64,000 bases of DNA from Vibrio thalassae (GTDB taxonomy: Bacteria; Pseudomonadota; Gammaproteobacteria; Enterobacterales; Vibrionaceae), in contig NZ_OANU01000123.1 in NCBI RefSeq assembly GCF_900089835.1, forward strand, positions 248,001 to 312,000, written 5' to 3'. Within the stretch, counting starts at the first letter, position 1, and every line of letters begins with the position of its first letter. The notes under the pieces are model-generated. The model had not been told where the DNA came from. It did no database searches and saw nothing but the letters and a program-made list of their open reading frames with translations. Both the position numbers and the translations under genes were made by a program. Of the stretch, positions 36,355-43,192 are shown piece by piece.

Positions 36355-38370
36355 ATGTCTCAACATGAAATCAGAAATATTGCCTTTGTCGGTCAAACAG
36401 GAACCGGTAAAACCAGCCTAATTGAACGCCTGCTTTTTGAGTCCCATTCCAGCCAGCACCTTGGTCATGTGGAAGATGGCGACACCATCACCGATTTCGA
36501 TGATCAATCCATACACTACCAGCATAGTGTTGAAGCCACTCCCGTGACATTGTCGTGGCAGAAGCACCAAATGAATATTATTGATACCCCGGGACAGGCT
36601 GAATTGCTTGGACGTACTTTGAGTATCTTTCCCGCCGTCGAAACGACCGCTTTGGTCGTTGATGCTAGTTTGCCCATTAATCAAGTTTCAGAACGACTTC
36701 TCAAATTTGCTCAAGAGCAGAAAAAATGTCAAATGATAGTGGTGAACAAGATCGACCAGCATCCAGAAAAGCTGACCAAACTGCTAGAAGATATTGAACA
36801 GCGTTTTGGTTCTCAGTGCCTACCAATAAATTTACCATCCAATAAACCTGCAGAAGTGGTGGATTGCTACTTTGAACCCAACTCGGAGCAGACAACATTA
36901 TTTAGCAGCGTTGAAGAGGCTCATGAGCTACTTATCGATCAAGTGGTTGAAGTGGATGAAGCGCTAATGGAACTCTACCTTGAGCAAGGTTCAGAGCTGA
37001 CGCCAGAACAGCTTCATGACCCATTTGAAGAAGCATTGCGAACCGGACACGTCATCCCTGTATGTTTCGTCTCATCAGATACAGGCGCTGGTTGTGAGCT
37101 GCTGCTGCGCACATTGGCACAAATTATGCCAATGCCTGATGAGGGAAATCCACCTTTATTGGAGAAAAATGGCAAACGAGTATCCATTGATTGTGACAAG
37201 CGCGATCATACGGTGGCCCATGTCTACAAAGTTAATGTCGACCCTTACATGGGTAAGCTTGCGTATGTTCGAGTGTTCCAAGGCGAGATTACCTCTGGTA
37301 GTCAACTGTTTGTCGGTGACAGCAGTAAAGCATTCAAAGTTGGTCACCTGTATAACCTGCAGGGGAAAAAGCGACAAGAAATAAGTAGCGCCAAAGCGGG
37401 TGATTTATGCGTACTCGTTAAAGTGGAGGACTTGGAATTTGATTCTGTTATTCATGACTCTCATGATGAAGATGGCGTTGTGTTTAAAACACTAAACTTC
37501 CCAGAGTCGATGTACAGTTTGGCCTTGCGCCCCAAAAAACGTGGCGATGAGCAAAAGCTATCCGATGTTTTAGCTAAGATAGTGGTAGAAGACCCAACGC
37601 TGAAAATTGAGCATCGTACTCGCAGCAACGAAACGGTCTTGAGTGGACAGGGTGAGTTCCACCTTAAGATTGCGCTCGAAAAAATGCTTGATGTGTTTAA
37701 GTTGGACGTTGAAACCAGTCAACCAAGCGTTGAGTACTTTGAGACCATTACCAAGCCAGCAGAAGCTCAGTATCGCCACAAAAAACAAAGTGGTGGGGCT
37801 GGGCAGTTTGGGGAGGTTCAACTAAAAGTCAAACCACTGGCACGAGGCGCTGGATTTAAATTTGTCAATAAAGTCGTCGGGGGCGCAATTCCAACGGCAT
37901 TAATACCAGCCGTAGAGAAAGGCATTCTGCAAGCTCTTGAAGAAGGTGCGATTTCAGGTAACCCAATTCGTGATATTGAAGTCACAGTATTTGATGGTAA
38001 GTATCACTCAGTAGACTCAAAAGAAATTGCTTTTGTTATCGCCGGTAAAAAAGCCTTTTTGCGTGCAGTTGAAGCGGCTGGGCCAATCGTGCTAGAGCCA
38101 ATTGTCGATCTAACACTTGAGATCCCAACCGCGTCAGTGGGGGACGTATCTGGTGATTTATCAGGGAATCGTGGGCTGATTGTCGGCAGTGAGCAAGGTG
38201 CATTTGGTAGTACCTTGCTGGAAGCGAAATCGCCGATTAATGAGTTACAAAATTACTCGAGGCGCCTAAAAGCGCTGACTGGGGGCGAAGGTCGATTTAG
38301 TATGACACTTAGCCACTATGAGCCAGCGCCACCAACGATACAAAAGCAAGTGTGTGAGGGTACAGAGTAA
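36355..38370 (+). CDS. Elongation factor G paralogue with altered GTPase motif
   Basis: A 671-residue protein with the full EF-G domain set: GTPase domain with GQTGTGKTS (13-21), DTPGQ (77-81) and NKID, then domains II-V ending near EGRFSMTLSHYEPAP. It is a paralogue, not canonical FusA, which is ~700 residues in the str operon. The catalytic His that follows DTPG in translational GTPases is Gln81 here. Domain IV has GQFGEVQLKVKP and GAISGNPIRDIEVTVFDG. The role is unknown; EF-G paralogues elsewhere act in recycling or under stress. ATG has TAGGAG 8 nt upstream. Confidence 0.85.
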   Translation: MSQHEIRNIAFVGQTGTGKTSLIERLLFESHSSQHLGHVEDGDTITDFDDQSIHYQHSVEATPVTLSWQKHQMNIIDTPGQAELLGRTLSIFPAVETTALVVDASLPINQVSERLLKFAQEQKKCQMIVVNKIDQHPEKLTKLLEDIEQRFGSQCLPINLPSNKPAEVVDCYFEPNSEQTTLFSSVEEAHELLIDQVVEVDEALMELYLEQGSELTPEQLHDPFEEALRTGHVIPVCFVSSDTGAGCELLLRTLAQIMPMPDEGNPPLLEKNGKRVSIDCDKRDHTVAHVYKVNVDPYMGKLAYVRVFQGEITSGSQLFVGDSSKAFKVGHLYNLQGKKRQEISSAKAGDLCVLVKVEDLEFDSVIHDSHDEDGVVFKTLNFPESMYSLALRPKKRGDEQKLSDVLAKIVVEDPTLKIEHRTRSNETVLSGQGEFHLKIALEKMLDVFKLDVETSQPSVEYFETITKPAEAQYRHKKQSGGAGQFGEVQLKVKPLARGAGFKFVNKVVGGAIPTALIPAVEKGILQALEEGAISGNPIRDIEVTVFDGKYHSVDSKEIAFVIAGKKAFLRAVEAAGPIVLEPIVDLTLEIPTASVGDVSGDLSGNRGLIVGSEQGAFGSTLLEAKSPINELQNYSRRLKALTGGEGRFSMTLSHYEPAPPTIQKQVCEGTE

Positions 38371-38395
38371 TAGCGCCAGTAATTAAATCATGAAA

Positions 38396-38486
38396 AAGCC
38401 CTGCAATTCCAAAGGGTTGCGGGGGCTTCCAACTGACGTTGTTGTTATTCTTACTGGCTAAGCATTAAAACTTGCCATTTTTTTTG
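38396..38486 (+). ncRNA. Structured 3'UTR or small RNA carrying a Qrr-like pairing core
   Basis: After the EF-G paralogue stop there is a stem-loop (AAGCCC / GGGCTT with inner GCAA / TTGC, 38396-38428). Directly after comes CCAACTGACGTTGTT (38429-38443), then a short stretch and a terminator. The 15-base stretch is identical to the conserved target-pairing core I recall for Vibrio Qrr quorum-sensing RNAs (context AGCCAACTGACGTTGTTAG). The layout, hairpin then core then terminator in ~95 nt, also resembles Qrr. I see no sigma-54 promoter and the first hairpin is not the usual Qrr one, so this is not called a Qrr. It may be a 3'UTR-derived RNA. Confidence 0.4.
38455..38486 (+). terminator. Terminator downstream of the EF-G paralogue
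   Basis: Stem TGGC-AAG / CTT-GCCA with one bulged T, 8-nt loop, then eight T. It is the only plausible plus-strand terminator for the gene. Confidence 0.65.
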
Positions 38487-38691
38487 TTGCAACTTAAGTC
38501 TAGTAGTTGTCTGGATATTTTCCTAATTTGTCGTTGATTCTTACAGTTTTATTTCTGCGACTTACTGCCAAGTTGTTTAATGCGGCTTTCCGCTTCAAGA
38601 TCAGCAACACAGCCAGCAGTGAATGTTTGATAGCTTTGTTAATTCTAATTATCAAAGTTGAAAAAGGTAGGAGCGATCGCATAGAAAAGAT
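38487..38691. other. Gap without recognised gene
   Basis: This stretch lies between two convergent transcription units. Short open frames of 60-65 codons exist on both strands (for example 38507-38704 plus), but they lack ribosome sites and recognisable sequence. I see nothing supportable in it. Confidence 0.5.
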
Positions 38692-38722
38692 AGCTGATAT
38701 TTAGCTTAGTAAATATCAGCTT
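38682..38722 (-). terminator. Terminator after the TRIC-like gene
   Basis: A 12-bp perfect stem AGCTGATATTTA / TAAATATCAGCT with a 6-nt loop; read on the minus strand it is followed by ATCTTTTCT. It lies 21 bp past the stop at 38743. Confidence 0.6.
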
Positions 38723-38742
38723 AGGAAAATCGAAAGTTAACT

Positions 38743-39366
38743 TTAATGTATGGCTTCTTCACTATCAAGGTGGAAAGAAGGTAAGCGCCATTTAAAACGA
38801 ACCGCTGCCATTCTTAAGGTATAACCTACCACTAACGTGACTATGGTCGTCGTTAGTGTACCGATGCCATACTCCAGTAGCGCTAAGTACAAACAGGCGG
38901 CAATGACAGAAATTGAAGCATATAGCTCTTGGTGAAGCACTAGCGGTGTTTGACGACAAATCAAGTCTCGCAACAGACCACCAAATACTCCAGTGACTAG
39001 ACCGGAAACAATACAGATAAACGGATGTAATCCCATACTAAGCCCGACATTGGTGCCAATGATGGTAAACACCACCAGACCAAGTGCATCTAATCGAATG
39101 AAGACCCCTTTAAACTTGATGATCCATTTGGCAAGCCCGGTCGTGAGAACGCCAGCCACACAGGTGATAGCGAGGAACTCAGGGTGTTTTACCCAGCCAA
39201 GTGGGTAGTGACCAAGCAGAATATCGCGCACAGTACCACCACCGATAGCGGTTGCACTCGCCACTAGCATTACTCCAAACCAGTCCATATTGCGACGGCC
39301 AGCGCTCAGTGCGCCCGTCATTGCTTCAGCGGTAATCCCAATAATGTATAAGACACTTAGCAACAT
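38743..39366 (-). CDS. TRIC-family (UPF0126) membrane channel protein
   Basis: A 207-residue integral membrane protein of the UPF0126/TRIC family, trimeric cation channels related to eukaryotic TRIC. Seven membrane segments are predicted. The two inverted repeats each carry the signature: SAGRRNMDWFGVMLVASATAIGGGTVRD (in part AIGGGTVRDILLG) and GLVTGVFGGLLRDLI. ATG 39366 follows an in-frame GTG at 39369; the start is uncertain by one codon. The physiological ion and role in bacteria are not settled. Confidence 0.88.
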   Translation of the reverse strand: MLLSVLYIIGITAEAMTGALSAGRRNMDWFGVMLVASATAIGGGTVRDILLGHYPLGWVKHPEFLAITCVAGVLTTGLAKWIIKFKGVFIRLDALGLVVFTIIGTNVGLSMGLHPFICIVSGLVTGVFGGLLRDLICRQTPLVLHQELYASISVIAACLYLALLEYGIGTLTTTIVTLVVGYTLRMAAVRFKWRLPSFHLDSEEAIH

Positions 39367-39560
39367 CACACGATACTCGAAAATAAAAGATGCGCTAGTT
39401 TAGTGGCAGAAAGGGGTCATGACGAATGAATTATTATAAGAGGGAAACGTTTTTATGATAAATAAAACTAATGCTATCTGTGCTTCGTTGACCTCAAGAC
39501 TTTACCTATCACAAAATTCCATAGACAATACGCCCCAATTGTTTTCGCTTAACTGTCACT

Positions 39561-40379
39561 ATGCAGCATCAGTACCAAGATTTAATTACTATTTTTAACC
39601 AGACGTTCTATCAGGAATACAACACCAAACTTGAGCTAGGTGGAGACGAGCCTATCTACCTACCTGCTGACGACCAAGTAGGCCATCATCGTATTATTTT
39701 CGCGCGAGGCTTTTATGCGTCGGGCTTACATGAGATTGCACATTGGTGTGTAGCGGGCCCAGAAAGACGGCTACTTGAAGATTTTGGCTATTGGTATCAA
39801 CCTGATGGTCGCACTCAGGAAGTACAATGTGAATTTGAAAAAGTAGAAATTCGGCCACAGGCTTATGAATGGATCTTATCAGTCAGTGCTGGCTTCCCGT
39901 TTACGGTAAGTTGTGACAATTTAAGCGGCGATTTTGAGCCAGATAGAGTCGCATTTATGCGTAAAGTACATAATGAAGTGCTGACGATACTCTCAGAGGG
40001 GATTCCCAAACGAGTGTTAGCGCTTTCTCAAGCCTTGAAGCAGTTTTACCAAACCCCTGAACTTACCCGCGACCAATTTGTGGTTCGTGAGAGCAAACTA
40101 GGAAAGACCTTAACTATGATCATCGAATATGAAGAAAAACTTCTAGAGACCATTGATTCTCGTATCCAAGACGCATCCGAAGATGAGCTGTTCGCTGGGG
40201 GGTATTTACGTGGCCATATCTCATTATCAGCGGCCGCTTGTGAAGAAGAGGGCGTGGTTGACTTAAACGAATTTAAAACTCGTATTCAAGCAAGTATCGA
40301 CCAAGCCAAGTCTGAGTTATCTCCAGCGGATAGAATCATCGTCAACGACCTTTGGACCGAATTACAAGCAGCTATCTGA
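39561..40379 (+). CDS. epmC: EpmC-YfcL fusion: EF-P hydroxylase joined to a YfcL domain
   Basis: Residues ~1-178 match EpmC (YfcM), which hydroxylates the beta-lysyl-lysine of elongation factor P. The metal-site-like motif is His57-Glu-Ile-Ala-His61 (GLHEIAHWCVAG), and CDNLSGDFEPDRVAFMRKVH is typical. E. coli EpmC ends shortly after the segment that corresponds to TPELTRDQF. Here the frame continues with no stop into ~87 residues that match YfcL (DASEDELFAGGYLRGHISL, then LSPADRIIVNDLW). In E. coli these are two neighbouring genes. An internal ATG at 40116 with GGAAAG upstream could still start a separate YfcL. The function of YfcL is unknown. Confidence 0.85.
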   Translation: MQHQYQDLITIFNQTFYQEYNTKLELGGDEPIYLPADDQVGHHRIIFARGFYASGLHEIAHWCVAGPERRLLEDFGYWYQPDGRTQEVQCEFEKVEIRPQAYEWILSVSAGFPFTVSCDNLSGDFEPDRVAFMRKVHNEVLTILSEGIPKRVLALSQALKQFYQTPELTRDQFVVRESKLGKTLTMIIEYEEKLLETIDSRIQDASEDELFAGGYLRGHISLSAAACEEEGVVDLNEFKTRIQASIDQAKSELSPADRIIVNDLWTELQAAI

Positions 40380-40491
40380 TCTTGTTCGAAAAAATCGATT
40401 AATTTGATTGGATTTACTCGCTTGTTGAAAACGCTAGATGGGTTAACCTTAAAACAACTTCTCGAAACGTTGTCACTATAAGGAACGAACC

Positions 40492-41013
40492 ATGAAAGTA
40501 ATCGCATTTGGAGCCAGTACAAGTAGCACTTCTATCAATAAAGCATTAGCCACTTATGCCGCGAATTTGATCGACGGTGCCGATGTTGAAGTGCTCGATC
40601 TGACTCAATTTGATGTGCCAATGTTTAGCGAAGATAAAGAAAAAGAAGTTGGTCAAGCTGAAGGGGCGAAAGCCTTCTTAGCGGCTATCCACCAAGCGGA
40701 TGCTCTGGTTATTTCTTTTGCCGAGCATAATGGGCATCACCCTGCGGCCTATAAAAACTTATTCGATTGGGCAACGCGTATTGAACGTGAAGTGTTCAAA
40801 GGTATTCCAGCGATTTATTTGGCGACGTCACCAGGACCAGGTGGAGCCAGTAGTGTTCTTGCCGCTGCGGTAAATTCAGCGCCTTTTTTTGGTGGCAATG
40901 TGAAAGCCAGCGTATCGATTCCTAGCTTCTACGATAACTTTGATTTGGAAGCGGGTAATTTGCATAACGCAGAACTCGCTGAGCAGGTTAAGGCTGCAGT
41001 GAAACAGTTATAA
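40492..41013 (+). CDS. NADPH-dependent FMN reductase-like flavoprotein
   Basis: A 173-residue flavodoxin-fold protein of the NADPH-dependent FMN reductase family. The N-terminus MKVIAFGASTSSTSINKALA is the FMN-phosphate-binding loop (GAS-x-S-T-S-x-N). SFAEHNGHHPAAYKNLFDW corresponds to the usual PEYNGS-x-P-x-x-LKN-x-x-DW region, and TSPGPGGASSVL follows. A ribosome site AAGGAACG precedes the ATG. Likely an NAD(P)H oxidoreductase of broad type; the substrate cannot be read. Confidence 0.88.
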   Translation: MKVIAFGASTSSTSINKALATYAANLIDGADVEVLDLTQFDVPMFSEDKEKEVGQAEGAKAFLAAIHQADALVISFAEHNGHHPAAYKNLFDWATRIEREVFKGIPAIYLATSPGPGGASSVLAAAVNSAPFFGGNVKASVSIPSFYDNFDLEAGNLHNAELAEQVKAAVKQL

Positions 41014-41052
41014 ATAAAACAGAGGCGCCAAATGGCGCCTTTGTTTTATTTG
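41011..41052. terminator. Strong bidirectional terminator
   Basis: A long stem AAATAAAACAGAGGCGCC / GGCGCCTTTGTTTTATTT with an AAAT loop (one mismatch), bounded by A and T runs. It ends the flavin reductase gene and would end anything on the minus strand from the receptor remnant. Confidence 0.9.
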
Positions 41053-41067
41053 AGGTTTTACGGTGAA

Positions 41068-41244
41068 TTAAAATTCGTAAGCTGAAGACATCTTAATATT
41101 ACGGCCTGGTTCGTCATCGTCTAAGGTAAAGCCTCTTTTAGTACCAGAGCGTGAAGCATGAGGGACATACTGCTCATTGAAGATGTTATCAATGCCAAAC
41201 ATGGCTGATAGTTCCGGAGTTTGATCAGGAATCCATCGAGCGTA
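41068..41244 (-). pseudogene. C-terminal remnant of a TonB-dependent heme-type receptor
   Basis: Read on the minus strand, about 58 codons encode SAMFGIDNIFNEQYVPHAS followed by a Gly/Lys-rich turn and EPGRNIKMSSAYEF then stop. This is the last barrel strands of a TonB-dependent outer-membrane receptor, most like the heme/hemoglobin receptors (HutA/HutR type), ending in the obligatory aromatic residue. An in-frame TGA lies at 41245-41247 and the rest of the gene is absent. It is a deletion remnant. Confidence 0.8.
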
Positions 41245-41362
41245 TCAATGATGGATTTTGTAAATCAAATCGTTGTAAAAGAGAGGGCAAAACGGCTACT
41301 GAACTCTCAATTGTCGAAGCCAAAAAGGCCGAACAGTGTTGTACAACTTATCAAAGATACTA
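41222..41362 (+). pseudogene. Unrecognised Cys-containing reading-frame tail
   Basis: On the plus strand, starting where the receptor remnant ends, a frame without a start codon reads FDQESIERINDGFCKSN, then RCKREGKTATELSIVEAKK and ends EQCCTTYQRY before TAA at 41360-41362. It has the feel of a real protein C-terminus with paired cysteines, but I do not recognise the family. It may be the end of a gene whose front was lost in the same deletion that removed the receptor, or chance. Confidence 0.3.
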
Positions 41363-41499
41363 AGTCAACGTAGACCAAGGTTTGGGGCTAGGTGTTTTAG
41401 CACGGGTGAAAAGCACTGGGCTTGACAGCTTCGTATATCAGTTGGCGTTTTTGTGACAAAGGAGTAACCTAGCACCAAACAAAATCATAAGGATGTATC

Positions 41500-42486
41500 A
41501 TGATTAAGCTTGCCATAGTTGGGACAAATTGGATCAGTGAAAAGTTTGCTGAAGCCGCACTTGAAAGTAAAAAATTTATCGTAAATGGTGTGTATTCTAG
41601 ATCGCTAGACACAGCGAAAAGTTTTGGTCAGCCGTTTGGAGCTAGCGTATTTTTTGATAGTTTAGAGGCACTTGGTGCGTCTGAGAATATCGACGCAGTA
41701 TACATTGCGTCTCCAAATAGTTTTCATTGCCAACAGGCTGTTCAATTAATGCGCGCCGGTAAGCACGTTATTTGTGAAAAACCGCTGGCATCCAATATAA
41801 CAGAAGTCGAACTGATGTTTGATGTTGCTCGTGAGCAGAATGTTATCTTGATGGAGGCATTTAAAACGGCCTATTTACCAAACTTCATCGCACTGAAAAA
41901 CTCAATTGAAGCTATCGGTAAACTGCACAAGGTGCACTTGACCTATTGCCAGTATTCTTCGCGATATCAACGATACCTCGATGGAGAAAATCCAAACACC
42001 TTTAACCCCGAGTTTTCTAACGGCTCGGTTATGGACATCGGTTTCTACTCTGTTGCCGCTGCGGTTGAATTATTTGGAACGCCAAATAAGGTTCAAGCGT
42101 CAGCACATTTGCTAGAGTCGGGAGTGGATGCACACGGCAGTATCTTGCTCACTTATCCGAACTTTGATGTGACGTTGAGTCATTCAAAAGTGAGTAACAG
42201 CTATGCACCAAGTGAAATTCAAGGTGAAGACGCTAGCCTAATGCTAACCCATTTCTCGGAATGTGTTGGATTTGAGAAGCAAGCAAGAAATGGGGAGCGT
42301 ACCTGTGTTTCATTGCCTCAAGTAGAGAATAGTATGAGATACGAAGCTGAGGCGTTTGCGGCTATGATTAGTGCAGGGTCAATGGACCCGCATGCTGTGC
42401 AGCGTTCTCTGGATATTTCAAGAATTATTACCGAAGCTCGTTTACAAACAGGGGTTGTGTTTCCTGCGGATACGTTACTTAAATAG
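41500..42486 (+). CDS. Gfo/Idh/MocA-family oxidoreductase
   Basis: A 328-residue NAD(P)-dependent dehydrogenase of the Gfo/Idh/MocA family. The N-terminal Rossmann fold opens MIKLAIVGTNWISEKF, and the family motif ICEKPLASN carries the catalytic Lys of EKP. The C-terminal domain has GSVMDIGFYSVAAAVELFG. Such proteins act on sugars, inositols or related compounds, and the substrate cannot be told. It stands alone: debris upstream, a terminator downstream. ATG has AAGGATG upstream. Confidence 0.9.
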   Translation: MIKLAIVGTNWISEKFAEAALESKKFIVNGVYSRSLDTAKSFGQPFGASVFFDSLEALGASENIDAVYIASPNSFHCQQAVQLMRAGKHVICEKPLASNITEVELMFDVAREQNVILMEAFKTAYLPNFIALKNSIEAIGKLHKVHLTYCQYSSRYQRYLDGENPNTFNPEFSNGSVMDIGFYSVAAAVELFGTPNKVQASAHLLESGVDAHGSILLTYPNFDVTLSHSKVSNSYAPSEIQGEDASLMLTHFSECVGFEKQARNGERTCVSLPQVENSMRYEAEAFAAMISAGSMDPHAVQRSLDISRIITEARLQTGVVFPADTLLK

Positions 42487-42488
42487 CG

Positions 42489-42522
42489 ATAAAAAGAGCC
42501 AAGTAATGATTGGCTCTTTTTC
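42489..42522 (+). terminator. Terminator after the Gfo/Idh/MocA gene
   Basis: A 12-bp stem AAAAAGAGCCAA / TTGGCTCTTTTT with a 7-nt loop; the T run forms part of the right arm. Confidence 0.85.
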
Positions 42523-42599
42523 GTTATACCTTTTGCTGTATTGAAGGTGTAGGGAGCGATAAGTTGCGCTCTAAAAGGTTACTCAACAAAAGCGATAAA

Positions 42600-42734
42600 C
42601 AATATCAAGGTGTAACAAACGCGAAGCAATAACGCGTCTCTTTGTTACGCATCCCCTTATCTGAAATCACACTTGAGCGGTGTGAACACATCAGTTTGCC
42701 TGACCTCTTAGTATTCAGAGGTCAGGTCTTTTTG
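42600..42734 (+). ncRNA. Candidate structured RNA with its own terminator
   Basis: Three successive hairpins with no coding frame: GTGTAACAAA / TTTGTTACGC with an inner CGCG pair (42610-42650), CACAC / GTGTG (around 42668-42684), and a terminator (42699-42734). The previous gene already has its own terminator at 42489-42522, so this second one must end another transcript. The promoter is not evident, so the 5' end is a guess. It may be a small RNA or a leader-type element before oppA. Confidence 0.4.
42699..42734 (+). terminator. Orphan strong terminator upstream of oppA
   Basis: A perfect 10-bp stem CCTGACCTCT / AGAGGTCAGG, 8-nt loop, then TCTTTTTG. There is no open reading frame between it and the previous terminator. 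Confidence 0.85.
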
Positions 42735-43192
42735 TGATCTTTATCCTAGTGTTTATTTACACCATTCCAATGTGCGTGATTATGTTCACATTTAGGTTTT
42801 TTTTGACATTTGATAATTCTATAGCAGGGTTAAAATGAAAACGAATTGTTAAATCAATCGTTATATAATTGGTACAATGTGCTGAATAAGTGTTAACAAG
42901 CAGAGCTATCAATATTAATATTGGTGAAATTTCTCTCAAGAGGGATAAGTTGTCAATTCACCCTAGCATTACAGCGCAATCATCTAATTTTTTCCTGTTG
43001 TAGGAGAATTACGCCATTTTCGCTACAAAAATATGGCAAATTAGTTCGAAGGTTGGTAATGTGAACCGCAACCTTCGTATGGATTTAGAATTAAATGCTC
43101 AAAAAATGAGCTAAATAAATCTAAAATGCTGTCCGTTCTAGCGATCCTACGAAGAAGTCATGGATGCAAAATGAAAACTTGGAGTTAAATGC
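42735..43192 (+). promoter_or_regulatory. Long AT-rich oppA leader/promoter region
   Basis: About 460 bp with no gene. It holds several AT-rich promoter-like stretches (for example TTGACA at 42804 and TATATAAT near 42863), but spacing is not consensus for any pair I tested. GGAG at 43181-43184 is the oppA ribosome site. Long leaders on oppA are common and are small-RNA targets in other bacteria. I cannot assign a specific regulator. Confidence 0.4.

Noticed and set aside
38507..38704. 65-codon plus-strand ORF after the EF-G paralogue
   Set aside because: No ribosome site, overlaps the minus-strand terminator of the TRIC-like gene, and a comparable frame exists on the other strand.
41245..41369. 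40-codon plus-strand ORF MDFVNQIVVKERAKRLL... in the decay zone
   Set aside because: No ribosome site, no recognisable family; the overlapping frame with the Cys-rich tail looks more protein-like.
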